DNA from: Streptomyces sp. Je 1-332
Lineage (GTDB): Bacteria > Actinomycetota > Actinomycetes > Streptomycetales > Streptomycetaceae
NCBI RefSeq assembly: GCF_040730185.1
Contig: NZ_CP160402.1
Span: 6,758,001-6,822,000 of the forward strand
Direction of reading: 5' to 3'
Length of the DNA stretch: 64,000 nucleotides
In this document: in pieces, positions 8,404 to 16,213 of the stretch
Layout of the letters: every line of letters begins with the position of its first letter
Position numbering within the stretch: the first letter of the stretch is position 1
Notes under the pieces: generated by a model
Databases searched by the model: none
What the model was told of the DNA's origin: nothing
What the model saw: the letters and a program-made list of their open reading frames with translations, nothing else
Translations under genes and position numbers: made by a program

Positions 8404-9741
8404 TCAGACGTTACGGAAGCGGTTGATGGCGTCGATGTGCTGCGCGCGCTTCTCGTGGTCGCGCACGCCCATGCCCTCACGGGGAGCGAGCGCGAGGACG
8501 CCGACCTTGCCCTGGTGGAGGTTGCGGTGCACGTCGTAGGCGGCCTGACCGGTGTCCTCCAGGGAGTAGACACGGGAGAGGGTGGGGTGGATCTTGCCCT
8601 TGGCGATGAGGCGGTTGGCCTCCCAGGCCTCGCGGTAGTTCGCGAAGTGCGAACCGATGATCCGCTTCAGGGACATCCACAGGTAGCGGTTGTCGTACTC
8701 GTGGTTGTAGCCCGAGGTCGAGGCGCAGGTGACGATGGTGCCGCCCTTGCGGGTGACGTACACGCTCGCGCCGAAGGTCTCGCGGCCCGGGTGCTCGAAG
8801 ACGATGTCCACGTCCTCGCCGCCGGTCAGCTCGCGGATGCGCTTGCCGAAGCGCTTCCACTCCTTGGGGTCCTGGGTGTGCTCGTCCTTCCAGAACTTGT
8901 AGCCCTCGGCGTTGCGGTCGATGACCGCCTCCGCGCCCATGGCCTCACAGATGGCGGCCTTCTCCGGGCTGGACACGACACAGATCGGGTTGGCGCCGCC
9001 GGCCAGTGCGAACTGGGTGGCGTACGAGCCGAGTCCGCCGCTCGCGCCCCAGATCAGGACGTTGTCGCCCTGCTTCATGCCGGCCCCGTTGCGCGAGACG
9101 AGCTGGCGGTAGGCGGTGGAGTTCACCAGGCCGGGGGATGCGGCCTCCTCCCAGCTCAGGTGGTCCGGCTTGGGCATCAGCTGGTTGGACTTGACCAGAG
9201 CGATCTCGGCGAGGCCGCCGAAGTTGGTCTCGAAGCCCCAGATGCGCTGCTCGGGGTCGAGCATCGTGTCGTTGTGGCCGTCCGAGGACTCCAGCTCGAC
9301 GCTCAGGCAGTGCGCGACGACCTCGTCGCCCGGGTTCCAGGCGTTCACGCCGGGACCGGTGCGCAGCACGACGCCCGCCAGGTCGGAGCCGATGATGTGG
9401 TACGGCAGGTCGTGGCGCTTGGTGAGCTCGCTCAGCCGGCCGTAGCGCTCCAGGAAGCTGAAGGTGGACACCGGCTCGAAGATCGAGGTCCACACGGAGT
9501 TGTAGTTGACCGAGGAGGCCATCACGGCCACCAGGGCCTCGCCCGGCCCGAGTTCGGGCACCGGCACGTCGTCCAGGTGGATCGACTTGCGGGGGTCCTT
9601 GTCGCGGGTCTCGAGCCCGGCGAACATCTCCGCCTCGTCCTTGTGCACGGTGATCGCGCGGTACGAGTCGGGCAGGGGGAGTGCGGCGAAGTCGGCGGAC
9701 TGTGCGTCCTGCGACTGGATCGCGTCCAGGATTTCCTTCAC
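8404..9741 (-). CDS. ccr: Crotonyl-CoA carboxylase/reductase
   Basis: 445-aa MDR-superfamily enzyme that reductively carboxylates crotonyl-CoA with NADPH and CO2 to ethylmalonyl-CoA. From the GTG at 9741 (GGAGG 7 nt upstream) the known CO2-binding residues fall exactly at their published numbers: N81, F170, E171 and H365. That is strong support for this start, although the frame stays open to 9996. The nucleotide-binding loop is IWGASGGLGSYA. It is the first gene of the ethylmalonyl-CoA operon, and it also supplies ethylmalonyl-CoA to polyketide pathways in Streptomyces. Confidence 0.95.
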   Translation of the reverse strand: MKEILDAIQSQDAQSADFAALPLPDSYRAITVHKDEAEMFAGLETRDKDPRKSIHLDDVPVPELGPGEALVAVMASSVNYNSVWTSIFEPVSTFSFLERYGRLSELTKRHDLPYHIIGSDLAGVVLRTGPGVNAWNPGDEVVAHCLSVELESSDGHNDTMLDPEQRIWGFETNFGGLAEIALVKSNQLMPKPDHLSWEEAASPGLVNSTAYRQLVSRNGAGMKQGDNVLIWGASGGLGSYATQFALAGGANPICVVSSPEKAAICEAMGAEAVIDRNAEGYKFWKDEHTQDPKEWKRFGKRIRELTGGEDVDIVFEHPGRETFGASVYVTRKGGTIVTCASTSGYNHEYDNRYLWMSLKRIIGSHFANYREAWEANRLIAKGKIHPTLSRVYSLEDTGQAAYDVHRNLHQGKVGVLALAPREGMGVRDHEKRAQHIDAINRFRNV

Positions 9742-10084
9742 GGTGATGCCTCCGGCGAAGTGCGGCCCCCCTCTGAGGGGAGCACGCTCTTGAGGGTTAC
9801 GTCGGGTGCTGCTGATGCAGGTGGTGGAGGGTGTGCCGTCGGTTCGGCGAAGGGTGGTGCTCGGCAGCGCTTGGTGTGGCGCGGGAGGTTGCCTGTGACG
9901 CAGGCGTCCGGGCGCACGAGCCGTGGCTTGTGGGGACAGCCGGCGTACGGAAGTTCTCTGCACGCCGGCCGCCCGGACAACATCAACGTATGACACCGCG
10001 TGCCAGTCGGCAAGACACTGAGTGCCATCAATTTTTGATGGATGATCGATCAGTGCAGGTCAGAGGGTGTGGCGGCACGACGAA
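9742..10084 (-). promoter_or_regulatory. ccr promoter and long untranslated leader
   Basis: The region holds no gene. On the minus strand a -35 TTGCCG (10013-10008), a 17-nt spacer and a -10 TACGTT (9990-9985) fit a housekeeping promoter for ccr. That places the start near 9978 and leaves a leader of about 235 nt. The leader contains a small GC hairpin just before the GGAGG; I found no cobalamin-riboswitch core. The N-terminal extension readable in this stretch has no similarity to Ccr and is treated as untranslated. Confidence 0.5.
10025..10052. promoter_or_regulatory. Two adjacent palindromes upstream of the ccr promoter, candidate operator
   Basis: CCATCAA-TTT-TTGATGG (10025-10041, 7-bp arms) is followed directly by TGATCGATCA (10043-10052, perfect 10-bp palindrome). 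They lie 12-39 bp upstream of the proposed -35. A TetR-family gene lies next door, so an operator or an activator site is a reasonable reading, but nothing shows which protein binds. Confidence 0.45.
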
Positions 10085-10112
10085 GGGGGCGCTACCGGTG
10101 GGTAGCGCCCCC
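10085..10112 (-). terminator. Hairpin terminator after the TetR gene
   Basis: Perfect 12-bp stem (10085-10096 with 10101-10112) and a 4-nt loop, 36 nt past the TetR stop. It separates the TetR transcript from the ccr promoter region downstream on the same strand. Confidence 0.8.
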
Positions 10113-10147
10113 TCAAAAGCCCAGGACGAAAGTGCGGAAAAGGGACT

Positions 10148-10951
10148 CTACGCCTCCCGCAGCGCCTTCTCGATCGTCCGCATGATCTCGTCCAGCGGTG
10201 CGTCCGTCCGGGCCACGGTGACCAGCACATCGCCCCCGGTGCTGACCGAGGCCGCCGGTGCAGTGGTGGTGTCGCGGCCCGCCCCGATGCCCGAACCGAA
10301 GGTCCTGCGGACGATGGCGAAGGCGTGGTCCAGTTGGGTCTCCACATCACCCTGGCCGCCCGCGCGCAGCCACCGGCGAAGGACGTGATTGTGCGCGGTC
10401 ACCACCGCGGAGGCGGCCACCTCGGCGAGCAGCGGGTCGTCGTTGCCGTCGTGGTGCGCCTGCTCGTCGAAGTGGCCCAGGAGATAGCGCGTGAAGAGCC
10501 GTTCGTAGCGCGCCACGGAGGCGATCTCCCGCTCGCGCAGCGTGGGGACCTCGCGCGTCAGGCGGTAGCGCTCGACGGACACGGCGGGCGACGCCGCGTA
10601 CATCTTCATGACTTCCTTGATGCCCCGGCACACCGTGTCGAGCGGGTGCTCGTGCGGCGGCGCCGCGTTCAGGACCGCCTCCGCCCGGATCAACGTGTCG
10701 TCGTGGTCCGGGAAGATCGCCTCTTCCTTGGAGCGGAAGTGCCGGAAGAAGGTCCGGCGTGCGACACCGGCCTGCGCGGCGATCTCGTCGACCGTCGTCG
10801 CCTCGTACCCCTTGGACGCGAAGAGCTCCATCGCGGCGGCCGCCAGCTCCCGGCGCATCTTGAGACGTTGGGCGGCGGCGCGGCTGCCGGCCGCGCTCTC
10901 CGGAGCGTCGGGCGTAGCGGGCGTACGTGAGGACTTGGCGGCCTTGGGCAT
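10148..10951 (-). CDS. TetR-family transcriptional regulator
   Basis: 267 aa from the ATG at 10951. The N-terminal helix-turn-helix is typical: ELFASKGYEATTVDEIAAQ then GVARRTFFRHFRSKEEAIF at residues ~45-85. The remaining ~170 residues form a variable ligand-binding domain ending in a segment rich in Thr/Ala. It lies between the 3-hydroxyacyl-CoA dehydrogenase gene and the ccr operon, all on the minus strand, so control of ethylmalonyl-CoA genes by an acyl-CoA is a reasonable inference. The start is uncertain: the frame continues upstream through a 21-bp tandem repeat, and an ATG at 11131 would give a proline-rich extension. Confidence 0.85.
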   Translation of the reverse strand: MPKAAKSSRTPATPDAPESAAGSRAAAQRLKMRRELAAAAMELFASKGYEATTVDEIAAQAGVARRTFFRHFRSKEEAIFPDHDDTLIRAEAVLNAAPPHEHPLDTVCRGIKEVMKMYAASPAVSVERYRLTREVPTLREREIASVARYERLFTRYLLGHFDEQAHHDGNDDPLLAEVAASAVVTAHNHVLRRWLRAGGQGDVETQLDHAFAIVRRTFGSGIGAGRDTTTAPAASVSTGGDVLVTVARTDAPLDEIMRTIEKALREA

Positions 10952-10991
10952 GACCCGAACGTACTGCATATGCGCAGCCGAGTGCTCCTGT

Positions 10992-11053
10992 GGGACGGGG
11001 CTGAGCGGCGGCGGGACGGGGCCGAGCGGCGGTGGGACGGGGCCGCCCGACGG
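10992..11053. repeat. 21-bp tandem repeat, about three copies
   Basis: Units begin at 10992, 11013 and 11034, each starting GGGACGGGGC. They lie between the dehydrogenase stop (11118) and the chosen TetR start (10951). Because 21 is a multiple of three, the repeat keeps the TetR frame open and would encode PVPPPLG-like heptads if translated. Confidence 0.7.
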
Positions 11054-11117
11054 TTCGAGCAGCCCGCCCCAGTCCGTGCGCGGTCTTCCGTCGGGCGCGC
11101 TCCCGTCCGCTTCCGGC

Positions 11118-12899
11118 CTACCGTCGGGCATATTCGCGGAAGCCGCGGCCGGTCTTGCGGCCGAGGCAGCCCGCGGCCACCAGGTGTTCGAGCAGGGGAG
11201 CGGGGGCGAGGCCCGGGTCGCGGAACTCGCGGTGCAGGACCTTCTCGATGGCGAGCGAGACATCCAGGCCGACGACGTCCAGGAGCTCGAAGGGGCCCAT
11301 GGGGTAGCCGCCGCCGAGCTTCATCGCGGCGTCGATGTCGTCGAGCGTCGCGTAGTGCTCCTGGACCATCTTGACCGCGTTGTTGAGGTAGGGGAACAGG
11401 AGCGCGTTCACGATGAAACCGGCGCGGTCGCCGCAGTCCACCGGGTGCTTCTTGATCGTCGAGCAGACCTGCCGGACCGTCGCGTGCACGTCGTCGTCCG
11501 TGAGGACCGTGCGGACCACCTCGACCAGCTTCATCGCCGGTGCCGGGTTGAAGAAGTGCATGCCGATCACGTCGCCGGGGCGTGAGGTGGCGCGGGCGCA
11601 GGCGACGACCGGCAGGGACGAGGTCGTGGTCGCCAGGATCGCGCCCGGCTTGCAGACCTTGTCGAACGCCGCGAACAGCTGCTGCTTGATCTCCAGGTCC
11701 TCGGCGACCGCCTCAAGGGCAAGATCGACATCGGCGAACGCGTCGTACGTACCGGCGGGAACGATCCGGTCCAGGGTCTTCGCCGCGGTCTCCGCCGTCA
11801 TCCGCCCCTTGTCGACAGAGCGTGAAAGGGACTTGGCGATACGGGACTTGGCCTTCTCCGCCTTCTCCTCGCTGCGCGCGGCGAGCACCACGTCGTAACC
11901 GGCCTTGGCGAAGACCTCGGCGATGCCGGACGCCATGGTCCCGGAGCCCGCGACTCCGACCGAGCGGATGGTGCGCCCGCCGCCGTGCCGCCCGTCCTCC
12001 GGCGGGGTCAGCGCGTCCCGCACGACGACCGAACTGCCGGGCGCCTCGTACGAGTAGAAGCCGCGCCCCGACTTGCGTCCGGTCAGGCCCGCCTCGCTGA
12101 GCTGCTTGAGGATCGGGGCGGGTGCGTGCAGCCGGTCGTGGGACTCGGAGTACATCGCGTCGAGCACCGTGCGGGCGGTGTCGACGCCGATCAGGTCGAG
12201 CAGGGCGAGGGGGCCCATCGGCAGGCCGCAGCCGAGGCGCATCGCGGCGTCGATGTCCTCGCGGGACGCGTACTTGGCCTCGTACATCGCCGCGGCCTGG
12301 TTGAGGTAGCCGAAGAGCAGGCCGTCGGCGACGAATCCGGGCCGGTCGCCGACCGCGACGGGCTCCTTGCCGAGCGCGTACGCCAGGTCGGTCACGGAGG
12401 CGACGGCCGCGGGTGCGGTCAGCACGGACGACACGACCTCGACCAGCTTCATCGCCGGGGCCGGGTTGAAGAAGTGCAGGCCGAGCACGCGCTCGGGGCG
12501 CTGCGACTCGGCGGCCAGACGGGTCACGGACAGCGCGTTCGTGCCGGTCGCGATGATCGTTCCGGGGCGCACCACACCGTCGAGTTCACGGATGATCTGC
12601 TGCTTGATCTCGTACGACTCCGGGGCGACCTCGATCACCAGGTCGGCGTCGGCCGCTGCTTGAAGATCGGTGAAGGTGCGGATACGGGCGATCGCGTCAC
12701 GCCGCTCGTCCTCGGTGAGCTGCTCACGGCGCACGGCCCGCGCGGTGGACGACTCGATGGCGGCGACGGCCTGGGCGCCCGCGGCCTCGCTGATGTCGAT
12801 GCCGATGACCTCGCGTCCCGCGCGGGCCAGGACCTCGGCGATGCCGGTGCCCATCGTGCCGAGACCGATCACGGCGACGGTGTTCAAGGGAGTGTCCAT
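11118..12899 (-). CDS. 3-hydroxyacyl-CoA dehydrogenase, tandem double-domain (3-hydroxybutyryl-CoA dehydrogenase type)
   Basis: 593 aa made of two complete 3HCDH modules in tandem. Module 1 (~1-285) has the Rossmann GxGxxG in VAVIGLGTMGTGIAEV; module 2 (~300-593) has VGVAGSGTMASGIAEV. Both carry the C-terminal signature HFFNPAPAMKLVEVV and GFVADGLLF / GFIVNALLF. The ATG at 12899 follows CTGGAG at good spacing. It would interconvert acetoacetyl-CoA and (S)-3-hydroxybutyryl-CoA, feeding crotonyl-CoA to Ccr, which fits the neighbourhood. The duplication is a known arrangement in actinomycetes. Confidence 0.88.
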   Translation of the reverse strand: MDTPLNTVAVIGLGTMGTGIAEVLARAGREVIGIDISEAAGAQAVAAIESSTARAVRREQLTEDERRDAIARIRTFTDLQAAADADLVIEVAPESYEIKQQIIRELDGVVRPGTIIATGTNALSVTRLAAESQRPERVLGLHFFNPAPAMKLVEVVSSVLTAPAAVASVTDLAYALGKEPVAVGDRPGFVADGLLFGYLNQAAAMYEAKYASREDIDAAMRLGCGLPMGPLALLDLIGVDTARTVLDAMYSESHDRLHAPAPILKQLSEAGLTGRKSGRGFYSYEAPGSSVVVRDALTPPEDGRHGGGRTIRSVGVAGSGTMASGIAEVFAKAGYDVVLAARSEEKAEKAKSRIAKSLSRSVDKGRMTAETAAKTLDRIVPAGTYDAFADVDLALEAVAEDLEIKQQLFAAFDKVCKPGAILATTTSSLPVVACARATSRPGDVIGMHFFNPAPAMKLVEVVRTVLTDDDVHATVRQVCSTIKKHPVDCGDRAGFIVNALLFPYLNNAVKMVQEHYATLDDIDAAMKLGGGYPMGPFELLDVVGLDVSLAIEKVLHREFRDPGLAPAPLLEHLVAAGCLGRKTGRGFREYARR

Positions 12900-13246
12900 G
12901 CGTGGACTCCAGGAAGTGAGTGACGACTGAGGGGCGCACGCGGTGCGCGGCAACGGCGGCGCGGCGTACGGGAGGAGAGCTGCTGTGTGTCGTGACCGGG
13001 CGGCGAAGCGCGTACGCCCGTGAGGAGTCGGCGGGCTCTGTCCCGGAGCCGCCGTACTGGGTGGAGCTGAGGTGCTCTGAGCACCGAACCGACAAGCACT
13101 CGCTCGCACCGGCTGCGTCACCAGGCCGCTGCGAGTTCAGGTACTGCTGACGGGGAGTGTGCCCCGCTCACTTGAGATTAACCGGCGAGTAACGAGCGCG
13201 CCAGTCCCCAGGGTTTGTGATCTACATCGCGGATAGGCTCCCCGTC
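12900..13246. promoter_or_regulatory. Divergent intergenic region with a 15-bp palindrome
   Basis: No gene is visible in these 347 nt. GGTGCTC-T-GAGCACC (13071-13085) is a perfect inverted repeat that could be an operator for the dehydrogenase gene. On the plus side TAGGCT (13234-13239) sits 7 nt before the ATG of the HEAT-like gene, the usual layout of a leaderless actinobacterial transcript. I could not assign a convincing promoter for the minus-strand gene. Confidence 0.4.
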
Positions 13247-13816
13247 ATGGACGTGGAGTTGCGCACGGTGACGGAACGCTTACGCCGCGAGGCAGGAGTC
13301 TCGGAGAGTTACGAGAGGCTGGTCGCGACCGGCGATGTGGAGGAACTGGCGGAGGTGCTCGCCGCGGCGGGTCAGCCACTGTGGGCACGGGAGCTCGCGG
13401 CGGTCCGTCTCGGCGCCGCCGGGGACAGCCGGGCCTTCGAGTCCCTCGTGCTGCTCCTCAACCACCGTGATCCATCGCGCTGTGCGGCCGCCGCGTACGC
13501 CCTGGCCAGGCTGGGTGATCCCCGTACGGCGCGGGCGGCAGCCGCCCTGGCCACCAATGAGCTGCGGGTCGCCTACGCCCTGCACCCCGTACGTCTGCTC
13601 ACGGAGCTGCGCGCGCCCGAGTCGGCGCCCGCCCTCATCACCACGCTGAAGCGCAGACTCGCCCCGCACGACCCCTACGGGAAGATCGCGCTGGCGTGCG
13701 TGGAGGGCCTCGGCGCACTGGGAGACCCACGGGCCCGCCCCGTCCTGACGGAGGCCTGCGGCTACCCACGTCTCGCGGCGGCGGCGTCCGCGGCCCTCGC
13801 CCGGCTGCCGGCCTAG
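13247..13816 (+). CDS. HEAT-repeat-like protein
   Basis: 189 aa. The sequence is alpha-helical with repeated ~30-residue units of HEAT/PBS-lyase character: LAAVRLGAAGDSRAFESLVLLL, AAAYALARLGDPRTARAA, CVEGLGALGDPRARPVLTEA. Such proteins are scaffolds; no catalytic residues are visible and the partner is unknown. I chose the ATG at 13247 over the GTG at 13217 because a TANNNT -10 element lies 7 nt upstream, suggesting leaderless translation. It converges on the RidA-like gene with 4 nt between stops. Confidence 0.7.
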   Translation: MDVELRTVTERLRREAGVSESYERLVATGDVEELAEVLAAAGQPLWARELAAVRLGAAGDSRAFESLVLLLNHRDPSRCAAAAYALARLGDPRTARAAAALATNELRVAYALHPVRLLTELRAPESAPALITTLKRRLAPHDPYGKIALACVEGLGALGDPRARPVLTEACGYPRLAAAASAALARLPA

Positions 13817-13820
13817 CGTC

Positions 13821-14213
13821 CTACAGGACGGCGTACGCCTCGATCTCCATCAGGACCTGTGGCGATACCAGCGCGGAGACCTGGACCGCCGATGCGGCGG
13901 GGAGGCGCGCCGGGTCCAGGTATGTGTCCCGGGCGGCCCGTATGGCGGGCATGTACGCCATGTCCGTGACGTAGTACGTCAGCTTCACGACGTCCCGGAA
14001 GCTGCCGCCCGCGGCCACGAGGCAATGCCACAGATTGTCGAACACCTGCCGTGCCTGCGCCGCCGGGTCGTCCTCGCCGACGAGCTGCCCCTCCTTGTCC
14101 AGGGGGAGTTGGCCGGCTATCGCCACGAAGCGGCCCGTGCCCATCACCACGTGCGTGTACTGGGTGGCGGGAAAGACGCCGTCGGGGGCGTTGATGTGGG
14201 TCAGTTGGCTCAT
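13821..14213 (-). CDS. RidA/YjgF-family protein lacking the catalytic arginine
   Basis: 130-aa Rid-family protein, the usual length. The fold is clear from GRFVAIAGQLPLD, DVVKLTYYVTDM and the C-terminal ASAVQVSALVSPQVLMEIEAYA. Canonical RidA has PARS here, with an Arg that binds the carboxylate of 2-aminoacrylate-type imines; this protein reads PAAS with Ala107. It therefore belongs with Rid subgroups not expected to be imine deaminases. The ATG at 14213 (MSQLTH) is preferred over a GTG six codons upstream. It starts 22 nt after the radical SAM gene and is probably co-transcribed. Confidence 0.85.
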   Translation of the reverse strand: MSQLTHINAPDGVFPATQYTHVVMGTGRFVAIAGQLPLDKEGQLVGEDDPAAQARQVFDNLWHCLVAAGGSFRDVVKLTYYVTDMAYMPAIRAARDTYLDPARLPAASAVQVSALVSPQVLMEIEAYAVL

Positions 14214-14235
14214 CGCGCCATCCTGGACCACGGGT

Positions 14236-15279
14236 TCAGAGCAGGGTGAGCTGCGTGCCGCCGGGTGGCGCCGGCTCGGGATCGGGGGGCTCCGGGGTGC
14301 GGATGCGGCGGGTGGCGCCCGCGCGTGTGGGGCCGATGCCGAACTCCTCGGCCAGTTCGTGCACTTGGCGGGTGATCCGGCGCTGGTACCACTTGGGTGC
14401 GTAGGCGCCTTCTGCGTACAGCCGCTCGTAGCGCCGCACGAGATACGGGTGGTGCTGTTCCAGCCAGGCCATGAACCACTCGCGTGCTCCGGGCCGCAGA
14501 TGCAGCACGAGCGGCGTCACGGAGGTGGCCCCCGCGGCGGCGATGGCCCGTACGGTCGCCCGCAGTTGCTCGGGCCTGTCCCCGAGGAAGGGGATCACCG
14601 GTGCCATCAGGACCCCGCACCCGATGCCGTGATCCGTCAGCGTCCGTACGACGTCGAGGCGCCGTTCCGGGGCGGGTGTACCCGGCTCCACGGTGCGCCA
14701 CAGTTCCTGGTCGATGAAGCCCACCGAGACCGAGATGCCGACGTCCGTGACGTCGGCGGCCTGCCGCAGCAGGTCCAAGTCCCGCAGGATCAGCGTGCCC
14801 TTCGTGAGGATGGAGAAGGGGTTCGCGTGATCGCACAGGGCGGCGATGATCCCGGGCATCAGGCCATAGCGCCCCTCCGCCCGTTGATAGCAGTCGACGT
14901 TCGTGCCCATCGCGATGTGCTCTCCGTGCCAGCGGGGCGAGGCGAGCCGGCGGCGCAGCAGGTCGGGGGCGTTGACCTTGACCACGATCTGGCTGTCGAA
15001 GCCCAGCCCCGTGTCCAGGTCCAGATAACTGTGGGTCTTGCGGGCGAAGCAGTACACGCACGCGTGCGTGCAGCCCCGGTACGGGTTCACCGTCCATTCG
15101 AAGGGCATGCGGGACGCCCCGGGCACCCGGTTCACGATCGTTCTGGCCCGGATCTCGTGGAAGGTGATCCCACGGAACTCAGGGGTGTCGAAGGTCCTCG
15201 TGGTGACCGCGTCCGCGCCGAACAGCGCGGCATCCGCGGTACCCCGTGAGGGCCCGTCGGCGAGGTTCTCCCAGCGCAT
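14236..15279 (-). CDS. Radical SAM protein, Rv2578c family
   Basis: 347 aa. The [4Fe-4S] ligand triad is C-x3-C-x2-C in RGCTHACVYCFAR (residues ~70-82), in the CxYC form typical of the spore-photoproduct-lyase-like Rv2578c group. DVGISVSVGFIDQELWRTVEPGTP and GIGCGVLMAPVIPFLGD follow the radical SAM barrel order. The C-terminus is basic, RAGATRRIRTPEPP. The natural substrate of this family is not known; repair or modification of nucleic acid is only a guess. The gene is first of a two-gene unit with the Rid protein. Confidence 0.85.
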   Translation of the reverse strand: MRWENLADGPSRGTADAALFGADAVTTRTFDTPEFRGITFHEIRARTIVNRVPGASRMPFEWTVNPYRGCTHACVYCFARKTHSYLDLDTGLGFDSQIVVKVNAPDLLRRRLASPRWHGEHIAMGTNVDCYQRAEGRYGLMPGIIAALCDHANPFSILTKGTLILRDLDLLRQAADVTDVGISVSVGFIDQELWRTVEPGTPAPERRLDVVRTLTDHGIGCGVLMAPVIPFLGDRPEQLRATVRAIAAAGATSVTPLVLHLRPGAREWFMAWLEQHHPYLVRRYERLYAEGAYAPKWYQRRITRQVHELAEEFGIGPTRAGATRRIRTPEPPDPEPAPPGGTQLTLL

Positions 15280-15454
15280 GACGCCTCCTCGGTAGCACTG
15301 ACCACAGAATAGAACATACGTTCCCTTGATCGTGCGAACCGGCGGCGACCCGGTGGCGGCCCGGTCCCTCGACGACCCCGATTTGGGGGGCCGGTAGGCA
15401 GGGTGGTTGGCTTCCGGGGATCACCCTGAACAACCGAGTGCTGGAGGAAGTGCC

Positions 15455-15898
15455 ATGGCGCAGGTCGAGGCGACCACGGAGCGGATCATCGCGGCGCGGC
15501 CGGAGGACGTCTTCGACGCGCTCGCCGACTACGAAGGCACGCGACCGAAGATCCTGTCGGAGCACTTCAGCGAGTACGAGGTGCGGGAGGGCGGCGACGG
15601 CGAGGGGACGCTCGTCCACTGGAAGCTCCAGGCCACCAGCAAGCGCATCCGGGACTGCCTCCTCGAGGTGAGCGAGCCGACCGACGGGCAGCTCGTCGAG
15701 AAGGACCGCAACTCCTCCATGGTCACCACCTGGACCGTGACCCCGGCCGGGGAGGGCAAGGCGCGCGTGGTCGTCACCAGCGTCTGGAACGGCGCGGGCG
15801 GCATCGGCGGCTTCTTCGAGAGGACCTTCGCCCCCAAGGGGCTCGGGCGGATCTACGACGAGGTGCTCGGCAAGCTCGCCGCCGAGGTCGAGAAGTAG
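15455..15898 (+). CDS. SRPBCC-family lipid-binding/polyketide-cyclase-like protein
   Basis: 147 aa with START/Bet v1-like layout: an N-terminal strand VEATTERIIAARPEDVFDALADYEG, central strands with TLVHWKLQATSKRIRDCLLEV, and a C-terminal helix RIYDEVLGKLAAEVEK. The ATG at 15455 follows GGAGGA (~15443). A conserved single-copy gene type in Streptomyces with no assigned substrate. It stands alone; the gene upstream is divergent and the MFS gene follows after ~315 nt. Confidence 0.75.
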   Translation: MAQVEATTERIIAARPEDVFDALADYEGTRPKILSEHFSEYEVREGGDGEGTLVHWKLQATSKRIRDCLLEVSEPTDGQLVEKDRNSSMVTTWTVTPAGEGKARVVVTSVWNGAGGIGGFFERTFAPKGLGRIYDEVLGKLAAEVEK

Positions 15899-16213
15899 GG
15901 TCACAGCTGACCGGCCCTCAACTCCGGTAGCCCATAAGGGTTGTTGTCACGCTCACCGTTTCGAGTGGTTTTCTGTTCGGGCCAGTTGTACGGCGTAGGG
16001 CTCCCACCGGCGCATACGTGTGCCGGACCCCGCGCAGGGGCGACTCGTCGCGCTTGCTCGCAGTTGTCGCGTAATGCGAGAAATGCGGCGCAGGCGCGAC
16101 GAGGGGAGCAGGACGTGGGCGGCACGACGTTGGTGAAGGGCGCCGAGCGGGGGGACTTGGCGGTGGCGGTGGCGCCCCCGGGGGCCGACACGGCGCCACC
16201 ACCCCAGGAGCAC
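15899..16213. other. Intergenic region upstream of the MFS gene
   Basis: 315 nt. The MFS reading frame is open through much of it, with possible GTG starts at 16115 (after GGAGCAGG) and further upstream, so part may be a short leader or an N-terminal extension. Otherwise I see no gene, hairpin of note or clear promoter. Confidence 0.4.

Noticed and set aside
9742..9996. N-terminal extension of the ccr reading frame
   Set aside because: Starting at 9741 puts N81, F170, E171 and H365 at their known positions and has GGAGG upstream; the extension is Arg/Ser-rich shadow sequence.
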